Shown: piece by piece, positions 21,122 through 32,301 of the stretch
Position numbering within the stretch: position 1 is the first letter of the stretch
How the letters are laid out: each line of letters opens with the position of its first letter
NCBI RefSeq assembly: GCF_000182925.2
Contig: NC_026507.1
Span: 434,001-498,000 of the forward strand
Length of the DNA: 64,000 bases
DNA from: Neurospora crassa OR74A
Lineage: Eukaryota; Ascomycota; Sordariomycetes; Sordariales; Sordariaceae
Direction of reading: 5' to 3'
Translations under genes and position numbers: made by a program
Notes under the pieces: model-generated
The model's input: the letters and a program-made list of their open reading frames with translations, nothing else
Told to the model about the DNA's origin: nothing
Databases searched by the model: none

Positions 21122-23140
21122 TTATAGCGACAAAACATTCCTCAAAACCTCTTCTAGCTTCACCTCCGGCTTCTCAATCACCGACCTGCTCCTCCACGCC
21201 ACAAACCGATCCGGCCTCACCAACACACACCCATCGTCCTCGACCTCTCTCCTCTCGGCCCAGTCAAAGTAGACATCTTCATAATCCTGCTTCCAGCCAA
21301 TCGAGTACGCGACCACCTCAACACCCAGCTTCTCCCCGACCGCCTTGACCGCCTCCTTCCACGCCTGTCCGCCTGGTCCGGTAAGCAGACAGAAGCGCCG
21401 ATGTCCCGCCAAGTCAATCGTCGAGATCTTCTTCCCAGGCACCCGTGTGTTCAACCAGGCGTGCGGCAGTCTGCGTCCGGGATACGTGGTAACCTGGAGC
21501 GTCCTAACTGTATCCTTGGGCGAAGGCGGCGCCTCTCCCTGATCCGCCAGATAAACCGCCTTCGACACGTATTTCTGGTTCATCTCGATGCCCAAGCCGT
21601 GGAACTCGGTCGTGGTGTTCTCAATTCCGTCGCGGAACGCCTTCCGTCGCAGGCGGCCCTTCTCGCCGGGGTCCTCAAACTCGGCCAAGATTTCCCTCGT
21701 CTTCTCCATGTCGTTCTCCAGCAAGCCTAGCGTCTTCTGCCATCCGTAATGGTCGCGCAGCCCTTGATTCGCCCTGGTCACGATATCCATGCCCACGGGC
21801 TGCCTCTCCTTGTCGAAGCTGTCCAGCAGCTGCTTGCCCGCCTTGCCAGACATGACATAATCCACCTTCCACGCCAAGTTGAAGGCGTCCTGGATGCACG
21901 TGTTGCTTCCCAAGCCGTTGAAGGGCGGATGCCGATGGGTGGCATCGCCAAAGCAAAACACATTGCCGCCATCCGAATACCGCTCCGCAACCACCTCGTT
22001 GATCCACCACTTGCTCGCATGCAGCAGCGTCACCTCGACCTTCTCGTCTCCAATCACCTGTTTCACGCGCGCCACGTACTCGTCGTTGGTAGCGCTCATG
22101 TCATCCGCCTTTAGATCGGCGCCCGGTTGCGGCAAGAAGATGAACATCCACTCGTCCCACGCTCGGACCATGCGGACAATGCACTCCTTGCCCCAGACCG
22201 GGTACTCCTCCTCCTCCGGGTTGAACACCCAATGGAGGTTGCCCGACCGGTTCTCCATCAGATGCGACAGATCGGCGCGCACAAAGACGTTGAGCGCCAA
22301 GCCCTGGCCAGGCTTCTTGATGAGGGGCAGCTGCAACTCGCGGACGACCTGGCTGCGGGCGCCGTCGCACCCAAAGAGGTAGCGCGACTGGATGAAGTAG
22401 GTCTGTCCGGTGAGCTCGTCGAGGACCTCGGAGAGGATGACGTCGGGAGAGGGGCGTGAGAGGCGCACGTAGCGCGTGTTGAAGCGGACGGTCCAGCCGG
22501 CGTGGGTGGCGCGCTTGACGAGGATGGGCTCGAGGAGGGTTTGCGGCAGGTCGATGTGGTCGCACGGGCTAGCCTCTTCGTAGGCGCCCTGTGTGTGTAT
22601 GGCGATGGTGGTTAGCACGTTTGGCGACTTGAAAGATGGTACACGCAGGTGAGCGACCTACCTTGTGCTTCGGATCGTGACCCCACGAGTAAACGCGCGC
22701 AAACTCTTCGCCCGCCATGCTACGACACCAGCGCGTGTGCTCCATGTGCTTGCTGTCCGTCCCGGCGAGTCTGCATTCTTGTTCCAGTTCAATGTCTCGC
22801 AGGCATTCTGTTGTCGAGAAAGAAACAAGCAACACCAACTGTTAACCATGTTTGCCTATTCATCGTACCGGGTAGCATTATTACCACTACGTACCAAGAG
22901 CAGCCATGTTGGTGATATGAGCCCGTGGTGTGTCCGCAGTGCCGGGAGCGGCCGCGATCAAGATGCCAGTCCGTCCTGGAGAGTGGGAGGCGTCAGTCAT
23001 CAGCGTCGAGGTTCCTCGTGTCATGCGACGGAAGGCCTACCATGAGCAGCAAGGAAGCAAGCCAGCGAAGCACCGGCTGGGCCAGCACCAACGATGAGGA
23101 GGTCGGTCTGGAGGATGTTGTGTTTTTCTGTTTGCGTCAT
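21122..23140 (-). CDS. FAD-dependent aromatic monooxygenase (phenol hydroxylase/TfdB type)
   Basis: Four exons join in frame: 23140-23041, 22975-22895, 22807-22662 and 22588-21122. The introns of 65, 87 and 73 bases have donors GTAGGC, GTACGT and GTAGGT. The product is 597 residues, a usual family length. The dinucleotide-binding motif GAGPAG is at 18-23 (first exon), the DG motif LFGCDGARS around 182-190, and the GD motif GDATHRHPP at 323-331, the three signatures of class A flavoprotein hydroxylases. The last 130 residues (TIDLAGHRRFCLLTGPGG onward) fit the C-terminal thioredoxin-like domain of phenol 2-monooxygenase relatives. The expected reaction is NAD(P)H-dependent hydroxylation of a phenol-like ring; the real substrate is unknown. 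No biosynthetic partner genes lie beside it. Start chosen at the first ATG; the frame is open upstream but without another ATG. Confidence 0.9.
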
Positions 23141-25059
23141 GGCTGGTGAATAGCCTTGTCTGTCGTCTAACTTCGGTGCTGATACTTGAGTTTGTGGATT
23201 CTTCAAAAAGCCGGGAGTCAGAGAAGAAGAGAAATCTGGGGCCCGCTAACGAAGGGGGAGATCCCATCAAGATATTTTATGTAGTTGCCCGTCTGTCCGT
23301 CTTGAACTTGGCTCGTCCCTGACTAAAATAAAAAAAAGGTGGCACCTTCCCTGTCTACACCGCGAGCTGGGGCAGATCTCGATGGACCGCGGTTGCGGGC
23401 CTGACTCCATGCTCCCTCCTCTGCTTGGCCATACGGTACCGTAGGTATGTAGTTAGTTCCATTTTCCATTGCATTCCAAGCGGAGTGCTAAGGTATGTAT
23501 GTTATGTACACTAATTCAACATGTACCTTGACTAAGCCAAGCCGATATTCGAGCGATCAAATTGAGTAGGTAGGTCGTAGGTAGGTAGGTTTCTAACGCC
23601 TTGGCAATTTGGGCATCTGTCGATTGTAAACATTAGGTAAGTTTCTGTAGGGGCTCGTTCGTCGACCTGAGTAAGCATTACGAAGACGGTGTAGTGTAGT
23701 ACTAGTCGATGCAGTGCAGTGACCGTTGGGCCAGGCGCATTTGTTGTGGTGTACATACTATAGGTAAGGATGCTAGCTAGGGTGACAGTTACGGTATGTG
23801 CGCACACTCACACAGAAAGGCATGCGTGCGGGGCGGCAGGGGCACAAGGAGCGGATGGGATCTGCACCGAACGGCACCTTGCTTGCGTCGATCGGGAATT
23901 CGGAATGGGGGTGGGATGGGGAGGTGGTGATGGTGGAGTTTGGAAGCACCAAGTGTCTTTCTTTTTTCTATTCTTTTTACATATTACACTAAACAGACAA
24001 TGATCATTGCGATACTGTTCTTCTTGGGCGAACGTTGACTTGTCTATTTCCTCACTCACTTCTGCTCCTGTCCATCTATCCCAATCATCTTCTACACAGT
24101 ACATACTACCTCTACTGGACGCACCAGGTCTGGTCTGGCGTTGTACATAGGTACAGCACATACATATCACGAATCACCGTACATATGTACTCCCATCATT
24201 GACCATTACAAGAAAAGTAAAAAAAGTTAAAAAGTAAAGAGAAAAGTGATATGATGTTGATCCAGAGTCCAGACCCCTGAGCCACCATTATAAACCCGTT
24301 GATAATCAAGGGAAAAAACAAAAACATGAAACAAAAAACCAAAAACCGCTCTCTGCATGCTTTGCACTGCTTGGTCAATTGTTGGTCAGACACACCATGT
24401 GGGGAATGGACCGTCACCGCGCGGCATCAATCAACCGTTGGCTGGCCAGGGGCAGTGTTCTCATATTCGTCGTTCCCTTTGGAGAATGTGGGGCTGTAAA
24501 CAGGCAGCGCGGGCGGCGGTTCCATAAGTAACGGTTAGCGGTTAGCGGCCCGGAGGTCATAGCGGGTCGGCACCGCAGGGTTATTATAGCCGCCCGGCTT
24601 TATTGTACATCCAGTTTCCATAACAACACCAGGGCCGCGACGTTTTTACAACAACCCCCGGACTGTACATTTTCCATTTCATCATGTCACGGAGGTCTTT
24701 ATCGTTCGATTCCAAATACATCCTACTTCATTATCCAACACGGCTTCCCTTGTAATAACCTGGTCAAATCCTTAAACTAGGTACCTACCAAGGAAAAGAA
24801 GCGGCAGTCAATACCGACCGACAATGGACATGTCCAGATCTCCCACTCGCCTCATCATAGTATCTGGATCCAATCAATGCCTGTCGTGTCCAGTATCTTT
24901 ACAGCATGCATTCTGAAACCAATCTTTACAATTCTACACAAATCTTGGACAAAGAGTAAACACCACGGCAGCCACATGGAGCGGTATCAAGGAGTCCAGT
25001 GTCTCCGAGTGAACACTAGAAAACGACCTTGAGTCAGAACAGTTCCTACCCTGAGGTTA
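23141..25059. other. intergenic, no gene seen
   Basis: About 1.9 kb. Many TAGGTAGG words (23570-23592 and others). A B-box-like GTTCGATTCC near 24704 has no matching tRNA structure around it. No credible coding frame. Confidence 0.55.
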
Positions 25060-25449
25060 TTAAGTAGGTCTAGTATCAATTTGGGATGGCTGATTGAAGA
25101 AAACACATTTGACTTTGTTGTATCGAAGGGTCAGCTTGATGTGAATATCACTCCCGACTTAAGGCATCAAAGACAGAAGGATGGTCGAACCAGGAGGACT
25201 TACTTGGGCATTCTCCAGAACTGCCGCTGCCAAAAGGCATCCGACAATCGCATCAGAAACCAAGTACAGGCCTTCATTTCTAGGCGTGAAGCAACAGCAA
25301 TGGAACTTGGGCCGATTTTCACCACCGTGCGCGGCTAGAGTTCATGCCTTCCTCCTTCCGTTGTCTCAGTCCTCTACAAGTATACTTGTTTCTGGACCGA
25401 AGAGTGCAGCACACGCCGCGATAAGGAAAATCTCCACCGGAAAGAACAT
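25060..25449 (-). CDS. possible tiny secreted cysteine-rich protein
   Basis: A tentative three-exon model: 25449-25386, 25334-25204 and 25089-25060, 74 residues. The first exon encodes a strong signal peptide (MFFPVEIFLIAACAALFG). The second gives a small mature part with CCC at about 34-36 and another Cys near 53, and ends at a perfect GTAAGT donor. The first intron is 51 bases with the weak donor GTATAC and acceptor CTAG. The last exon (ending DTRPT) is the least certain; an alternative acceptor would add a further Cys. The minus-strand frame is also open upstream of ATG 25449, so a longer N-terminus from 25629 is possible. No family recognised. It could be an effector-like protein or a chance arrangement. 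Confidence 0.35.
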
Positions 25450-26247
25450 CCTTCGTGTTTCCTTCAGATCCTTCTTGTCGCCCTCGACATGGAGGCGCGG
25501 TGGTTGTACTACGAAGAAGACGCCCGACCTATGTTGACTACCTCTACTCTCCACTCCAGTGATGGGTAATTTCGCAAATGACGATTTCGATGAACTCGCA
25601 AAAACAGTCGTCGTGGAATCAGATAACATGGAAGCCGGAAGATCCCTCGTTTAGTCTTGGAGCTTTTCACTCATGCGCGAATCCTCACTTAGGTAGGTTC
25701 ACCAATTATATGCTGCTTTCATATCCCATAATGCCCCCTGAGCATCAAGTCGAAAACAAGCGGATGTACGCTTTCAGTTCTCTCGCTGCGTGGACGATGA
25801 GTAAGAGGCACTTGACGGGGGCTTCATGTATCGGGGGAAAATATTCTGAGATGCGGTCGCTGAACAACTAAACCTCTGCTACCGGGGATCGATACCGTCC
25901 TTTGAGACTAACACGATTTTCAAGAGTAAATGCCTCTACCTATCAACGCCACAGTACCTTCCATCGACAGTACTACTACTACTACTACTACCACCACCTT
26001 CTTTGACCTCACTTTCAACCACCGCTGTTTCATGACTTCGATCCCACAAGAATACCTACTCAAACACATTGTCGCAGGTTCCTAGGCTACCTCAAGATAT
26101 CTAGGTACTTGGACATTACTCCTATTCCCATCGCTATCCTGATTCCTATTAATTAATATTTCCTAGGTTTTATCATTAATTACTTCAGTTCTATCCAGCC
26201 ACCCCCCAAATATACATGGATCCAACCTCACCCTCCAAGCAAAAAGC
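25450..26247. other. intergenic with triplet repeat
   Basis: About 800 bases. A (TAC)n/(CCA)n run sits near 25973-25997. AT-rich around 26140-26190. This is the 3' flank of the Asp-box gene. Confidence 0.5.
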
Positions 26248-28122
26248 TCACGAAACACTATGCAAATGACTAACCGCCCCCATCTCATCCGTCGAATACA
26301 GCGCCAGGAAATGCGTCCCATTCAAACTGAACAAACCCGGCCAATGACTCCCCGTCCCCGCGACCGTCTCCGCCTTGCCCGTCTCCGTCCACGTTTTGCC
26401 TTGATCCTTACTAACCACCACCTTGGTATACGCCCCATCGATCTTAGGTAAATCCGTCCCTTCGTTCGTCAAGAAACTCGTCACCAACGTGTCCCCCACG
26501 AGATACACCTGCGGCGCACCCGCCCATTTACCTCCTTGAGCCATGTACACGTTCTCCCTCTCTCCCCAAGTGAGTCCATCATCGTGACTTAGCACCCTCG
26601 CTATCGAAAAGGTCCCGTCTGGGGAAGTCGTTTCAAACACGCAGATTAACTCCCTGGGCGAGGAGGAAGAAGAAAGAGCAGAAACGCCCGTCATCCCGTC
26701 TCTTGACGCCGCAGTAGGCGAGGATGAGACTAAGATGGGCGGGTCCGACCAGGTTTTTCCTTCGTCAGTGGAGTATCGCATGAGGTTATCTTGGTCGTCG
26801 GCCGAGTTTTCAGAGGAGTAGTACGCTTGGATTGTGTTGCCGTCTGCTGCAACTCTTAAAAAGGGTTCCCAGAGGCCGTTTTTATTTCCAGAAGAAGAGG
26901 CAGCAGCCCGTTGGTCGATATGAGACAGAAAAGACCAGGTGCGGCCCCCGTCGGAGGAGGAACAGAGGTCGAGGCGGTAAAAAGTATAGTGGAAGCCTCC
27001 TGACGGAGAAGAAGAAGGGGATAAAGAGTGGTGCCGAAAGGCGAACAGGATGCGGCCAGACGGTAAAGCTAAAGGCATGGCGTTGTCGAGGTCGTGCGTC
27101 CCGTCGGAGGGGAAACGGGTGATTTCACCTAAAGGAGACCAGGAGGCGCCCGAGTTGGTGGATGAAGAGACGCGTAAGACGCGGTCAGACCCGGAGGTGC
27201 TGGCGAAGCCGGCGATGATGCGGGAGGTGTCGGGACGTCCATCGGTGGGGGAGTAGAGAGGGGAAGCGCGGATGTAGACGCCGTGAGGATCGATTTGGGC
27301 GGGAGAGGCGGCGACGCGGATTACGTTGCCGCTGCCCTGTTGTGGTGGTGGTGTGGATTGGGATTGGGATTGGGATTGGGTGATGTCGTCGTCTCGTCTT
27401 TCATTATTATCTGTTTTCCATGGGCGGTGACCGCGAAAAGCGTCGCGGAGGTGTTGCGCTGTCAAGGGCCCGCCGGAAACCATGTTGGTGAGGAAACACA
27501 TGAGAAAGACGATGCCGAAGATGAAGCGGAGGAAGGTGCGTGGGTTGTGGATAAGGGAGAACATTGCGTGTTCAGGGAGATAATACGACGACGAGGACGA
27601 CGAGGACGAAAGGTCGTACAGATGATACAACGGGTCACACGTTGGTGGGAAAAGACCGTCACTGCCTGCCGATGCCGTGGTGGTAGTACGGTTACGGTGA
27701 CAGGAACTGTGAGGGGGATGGGATCGAAGGGTGGGACTTTCGAGGAAGTCGTTATCGTTGTCGTTGTCGTTGTTGCTGTCGCTGTCGTCGTGGTCGTATG
27801 ATGGGTCACGATTTACATCACACTTGGCCTTCCTCTTAGTAGCTTGTGGGGGAGCAACGGGCGGTAATCGTGATCGTCGTCGAGTAGTTATATGGGACCC
27901 CAGTCGTCGTTCTTGATCGTCGATTTCGGCCTCCACTTCTTTTTCTTCTTTTTCTTTTTCTTCGTTGGCCTGGACCCCGAGGGTCTTGTTGAAAGTCACG
28001 GTGGGAGGAGACGACGACGACGAGGACGACGACGATCTTGATCGGACGGACACCACATCCACCACCGTGGGGGGAGGGCGGCCACGGGGTGTACTAGAAA
28101 AGGGTAGTAGTTCATTTTCCAT
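26248..28122 (-). CDS. membrane-anchored Asp-box (sialidase-fold) glycosidase-like protein
   Basis: A single-exon frame of 624 residues from ATG 28122; the frame is open a little further up but only from a TTG. Residues 1-190 are low complexity (Ser runs, Asp/Asn runs, basic patches) and probably disordered and cytoplasmic. One hydrophobic segment at about 195-216 (RFIFGIVFLMCFLTNM) has no cleavable signal before it, suggesting a type II anchor. The rest is a six-bladed-propeller-like domain with five Asp-box (BNR) repeats: STNSGASWS, SSDGGRTWS, STDEGKTWS, SHDDGLTWG and SKDQGKTWT. These mark the sialidase/exo-arabinanase superfamily (GH33/GH93-like). Fungal relatives act on arabinan or unknown glycans; the substrate is not known here. 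A GGGATT repeat encodes its QSQSQSQS stretch. Confidence 0.82.
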   Translation of the reverse strand: MENELLPFSSTPRGRPPPTVVDVVSVRSRSSSSSSSSSPPTVTFNKTLGVQANEEKEKEEKEVEAEIDDQERRLGSHITTRRRSRLPPVAPPQATKRKAKCDVNRDPSYDHDDSDSNNDNDNDNDFLESPTLRSHPPHSSCHRNRTTTTASAGSDGLFPPTCDPLYHLYDLSSSSSSSSYYLPEHAMFSLIHNPRTFLRFIFGIVFLMCFLTNMVSGGPLTAQHLRDAFRGHRPWKTDNNERRDDDITQSQSQSQSTPPPQQGSGNVIRVAASPAQIDPHGVYIRASPLYSPTDGRPDTSRIIAGFASTSGSDRVLRVSSSTNSGASWSPLGEITRFPSDGTHDLDNAMPLALPSGRILFAFRHHSLSPSSSPSGGFHYTFYRLDLCSSSDGGRTWSFLSHIDQRAAASSSGNKNGLWEPFLRVAADGNTIQAYYSSENSADDQDNLMRYSTDEGKTWSDPPILVSSSPTAASRDGMTGVSALSSSSSPRELICVFETTSPDGTFSIARVLSHDDGLTWGERENVYMAQGGKWAGAPQVYLVGDTLVTSFLTNEGTDLPKIDGAYTKVVVSKDQGKTWTETGKAETVAGTGSHWPGLFSLNGTHFLALYSTDEMGAVSHLHSVS

Positions 28123-29124
28123 GTTTCCGTGGACACGATCTGTGTTTCTTTTTAGTCCCAAAACTCTAAGTCAATGATCCTAGTACAACGCGATGGAAAC
28201 GAGAAAAAAAAGGATAAAAAAAGAAAAGAAAAAAGGACAGGGCCCATTCCATCTAGCACAACAAGGTTTGCGAATGCGATTGCGCTTGCAGCGGTCACGG
28301 ATCCTGGGGTCCGTCCCAATGCGCATGTATCGGCATAAACCACATCCAAGCCATCTCTATCTGTGCCCATTCTCTCTCTGGATGAACGCCGCAGCGGAGA
28401 CAAAAATAGGAAGATGCTCGTCGGCAGTGGTCTGCAATGATACGGGGAGAGGGGGGCGTGACTGAGGGATGCAGGTGCATCGCATCGGGTAGATGATCTG
28501 TGAACCGTATTCTTCCAGGAAGTGCGTGCAATTCCCAGTTTGTTTTTGTTGTGCATTTGCGTGCGGTGGGAGGCACGTGTTGTCAGTTTGTGGTTGAGCT
28601 CGCTCGCTGCGTCGATGCTTGATCCTCCTCCAGAAACTCCCGTCCGTCCAGACTCGCATGATCGTCAAGTGAGTGTCCTTTCTGACGTTCTTAAGTTATT
28701 CCTCTTGTGTCTGTCGGATTAGCTGCCAATCACTCCAACTATTTCGAGACATCCTATCGGAGTATTATTATAACTTTCAGCTTCGTTCTCCCTCCCACCG
28801 CAACAACAACAACAAATCGCGATAAACGTGGAATTGGGTAAGCTGGCGAGGCTGGTTGAAATAAGGAACATCACACACCGGTGAACAACTAGAAGCGGCG
28901 GCGATCGGGAAACGTCTTATCGACCGACAATCTGTGGAGCAAATATAGGGCGGTATGTATGTATGAAGATCAGTGACGGTGACTAGCGACGATTAAGTCG
29001 ACGATCAAATATCTCCTTGACGATCTTTCCAAAGTGGATGCTTTCATCGTCATGAGCTAGAACGTTTTTGGGGGGCTGAAGTTTGAGACCTTCATTTCGA
29101 TCTATTTCCCCGGAAGGCGACCTC

Positions 29125-29164
<40 letters not shown>

Positions 29165-29630
29165 AGCCTTGTCCCCGTCCACCGACCAAGCCCTCGGCTT
29201 ACTTTGCTCGTCGAGATTTCGTTCCTATGTGACGGATGAAGCTTACGTGGGTGGTTGGCTGCTGGTACGAAAACAGGTTCATGCCACTGCTTATGCAGGA
29301 CCTCATGATAATGCGGCCTACTATCTACATAAGGTCAGTCAGTGCACACGATTTCTGCATGCAAGAATATGTGGCTTGCTGCTCACAGACTTGACCTTGT
29401 GGGCGACTGTTCCCAGGGTGTTACGATGGCGACAGGCGGGTGCTGTATCGTACGCTAACACAAGATGTTGTCCGAGATGAAAGGCAGAAAGAGAGACTAG
29501 TAAACAACTAAAAACATGCGTTGGTATCCAAGAAAGCTGGATTCATTCTTCTTAAGGTCGTGACACATCATTACTACTACTACTACTAGTATACCACTAC
29601 TATTTCATTAGGTATCTCCTCCCCTTCCAC
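28123..29630. other. intergenic, no gene seen
   Basis: About 1.5 kb. It contains the poly(A) run at 29126-29163 and an (ACT)n run near 29572-29588. Frames are short. Promoter of the Asp-box gene is expected just above 28122. Confidence 0.55.
29126..29163 (+). repeat. poly(A) tract of 38
   Basis: Thirty-eight consecutive A residues. No target-site duplication or element body was recognised on either side, so it is listed as a homopolymer and not as a retroposon tail. Confidence 0.9.
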
Positions 29631-31059
29631 TTATTCGTACGTCGTCAACTCGGGAGTTCCCGGGGCCCGTGGCAGAGAGAACTTGGTCTCGACGAAGACC
29701 TTTTGCATCGCGTCCTCCTTGGCATCAAACTTGTGGTAGACCTTGTCCATATCATCTAGGCGGACACGGTGGGAGATCATGATGGTGGGATCGAGAGTAC
29801 CCTCGCGGATCTTTTGCAACAAGTCCTCCCAGTATTTGTGCACGGGTGCCTGACCGTTTCCAATGAGGCGGATGCCGCGCTGCATAAGAGAGCCGACGTT
29901 GAAGTGGTTGGTCTGGATGAAAAGGAGGTTAGTTTAGCCCGGTGACAGTCAAAATATTTTGAAGATAACTTACGTAGCCGACATAGACACCAGTCAAGCC
30001 CACTCTGCCGTAATTCCTCACACCCTCAACCATCTCGTTGATGATCTCGCTGGTATCTGTCTCGGCGCCAATCTGCATCTCGAGCCAGTGCAGCCAGCCC
30101 TTGGCATACTCGCCGGCCGCGCAGTCGATGGCGACATCGGGGCCGCGGTTACCCGTCAACTCCTTCAACTTGCTGACAACCGTCTCGTTCTTGGTGAAGC
30201 CAGAGCTGAGTTGCTTGAAGTCTACCAAGTGGAGCTTATCCGCGTGCTCGGCTGGCCAGCGGCTCTTGATGAAGGAAAGTCTCGGCTCCGTGTCGACGTA
30301 GATGACCTTGCTGGCTCCCTCCCACAGCGCAAAGATGCCCACCATCTGACCGATCGGACCACCACCAAAGATGGCGAGGGCATCGCCAGGATAGACGGCG
30401 GTATCCTTGACGCCGTTGTACGAAGTGGGAAGCACGTCGGAGAGGTAGAGGGCCTTTTCATCGGGGACGTCGTCGGGGATCTCGAGCATGTTGGCGTCGG
30501 CCAGCGGCACACGGACGTACTCGGCCTGGCCACCGGCGAAACCGCCCGTCAGGTGCGAGTAGCCAAAGATGCCAGCGGTGCGGCCGCCGTACATGGCCTT
30601 CATCTGAGAGTTGGAGTTGGTGACCTCGCACTGGCTCGAGAGTTTGTTCTTGCAGAAGAAGCAGTTGCCGCAGGCAATCTGGAAGGAGACGACGTAGCGC
30701 TTGCCGGGCTTGACCTTCTGGACCGCGGGGCCGACCTGCTCGACGATACCGCAGAACTCGTGGCCGAGGATGTCGCCCTTGTTCATCTGCATGACGGCGC
30801 CGTGGTAGAGGTGCAGGTCGGAGCCGCAAATGGTTGAGCCGGTGACCTTGAGAATGACATCGGTGGGCTCGACGATCTTGGGCTTGGGAACCTCGACAAC
30901 CTGGACCTTCTTTGCGCCCTCCCAGACGAGGGCCTTCATGAGTTCCGAGGCATCGCCGGTGCCTTTTGAGGGGTCGTAGGCGGAGACGTCCTGCTTGATC
31001 TGTTCGGGGCCGTTGCCGACAATCTTTTCGACGCCGTAGGCTAGTTGAGCAGTGGCCAT
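29631..31059 (-). CDS. zinc-dependent alcohol/formaldehyde dehydrogenase (MDR family)
   Basis: Exons 31059-29974 and 29912-29631 join in phase 0 over a 61-base intron (GTAAGT, branch CTAAC, CCAG), giving 455 residues. The GroES-like domain carries the catalytic-zinc residues Cys78 (TICGSDLH) and His100-Glu101 (LGHEFCG) and four structural-zinc cysteines at 130, 133, 136 and 144 (CGNCFFC...C). The Rossmann domain has GGGPIG at 232-237 and an Asp-containing VDTEP that suggests NAD(H). Spacing and the long loop after the structural zinc resemble glutathione-independent formaldehyde dehydrogenases and related broad alcohol dehydrogenases. About 40 extra N-terminal residues precede the usual domain start. 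The likely role is oxidation of an aldehyde or alcohol in the cytosol; the substrate is not determinable from sequence. TATAAG about 155 bases upstream. Confidence 0.92.
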
Positions 31060-32154
31060 GGTGTGTTTTGGTGTGATTTGTTTGTGTTTATTCCTGTATC
31101 AAGTCGTGGGTATCTGGGTATCGATGGATTGGTATTAAGAGTGCTGCGAAGAATGAATGGACATGTTAGGGGAGTTTCTGAGGCGGAGGTCTCGGAAGGG
31201 TTACCGAGAACTTATAACTGCCGACCATGGCTTTACGACGTCAGAGAGCCGGGGGGGAACTGGAGCATCAGCCATGTCCGTCAGGATTCACACAAGGCTA
31301 ATATCAATCCGTCGTCATTGTTTATTGTTCCGGTTGTAGGGTCCCCTCGGCCCCGCGCGGGATGTTTGATTTCGGGAGGAGGAGCCCTACGTCATCGACA
31401 TTTGGAGTTCTTATCAGTAGAGGTAAGTAGTGCAAGCTGATAACAAAGTGGAGCGGGAGTCATGATCCTTGGCAACAACGCTTTTCCTCACCATCGCCGA
31501 ACAATCACCGAAAACACGACCGTGTCAACCGGCAGTGAACAGAGTGGTATTGATGAAGGAGCGGACCATTTCGATTTGTTGACAGCAAAAATTCATCGTT
31601 TGGATTATATCATGGCTCAGACTCGAGAACCTGATGCTCTCATGGTTGGAGGTCGAGGTTCTGGCATAAGCATTTAAGAAGGAAGTGGTCTGTGCACTCT
31701 TGTCCCTTTCCATTGTTCGCCTACTCGAATAGGTATCTTCATTCTCACGTCAACCAAACGTATCAGACTCCATCTGGACGTCGGGTTGACCTGTAGGTCG
31801 CGTCAGAACGAATGCTCAGTGTCATCCATCTCTTTGCCCCTTGCGAGGGATTATTGACTGACATGGCTCAAAGTCGTCGGTTAATACCTGAGCTCGGCGA
31901 CATATGAGATTCCGATACTGTTTTCTCTCGAGTCGAGCTCGGTATTCTGATGGGTACACTTCAAAATATTTGATTGCCCAATATATGTTGCACAGGATGG
32001 ACCCAAATCGGGCTCTTCTATTGAAGCTATAGGTACCTCTAAGCTAGACACGCGCAAGTGTCGAAACACAGAAGTGTTGACCGAGTGATGAAATGATGTC
32101 CTTACAACAAACAGTTGGATGGGCCAAAAATTGTTCAAAAAGAACGAAAAGATA
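31060..32154. other. intergenic, no gene seen
   Basis: About 1.1 kb upstream of the dehydrogenase. Only short frames without motif. T runs at 32137-32141 and 32147-32150 (minus strand) lie just downstream of the tRNA-like locus. Confidence 0.55.
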
Positions 32155-32301
32155 TGCGCGGTCCGGGACACAACCCAGGTCTTCACTCAGCATTTGTTCT
32201 GGTGATGTTGTTTGCCCCCAGAGTCGGTCTTTGGAAAGAGGCTCTCCGGGAATTTCAACCCACAAATCGAGTGATGCGTTAGACCACTCCGCCAACCGCG
32301 C
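32155..32301 (-). tRNA. split tRNA-like gene, anticodon unresolved, possibly a pseudogene
   Basis: On the minus strand, GCGCGGT at the 5' end pairs perfectly with ACCGCGC 140 bases later, and discriminator A follows. Next to the 5' arm are TG, a D arm GCG-GAGTGGTCTAA-CGC and a good A box (TGGCGGAGTGG). At the 3' side, CTGGG and CCCGG form a T stem. The T loop is TTGTGT (six bases) instead of TTCGANT, so the B box is poor. The middle about 75 bases would have to be a long intron plus anticodon arm; TCACT and AGTGA can pair, but position 33 would not be T. T4 and T5 stops follow. Stems argue for a recent tRNA; the loop argues for decay. A Ser or Leu origin is possible but not shown. Confidence 0.5.

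Noticed and set aside
24690-24720. B-box-like GTTCGATTCC suggesting a tRNA
   Set aside because: No A box at the right distance and no acceptor or anticodon stem.
29126-29163. Poly(A) as the tail of a retroposed element
   Set aside because: No element body, reverse-transcriptase remnant or target duplication was recognised on either side.
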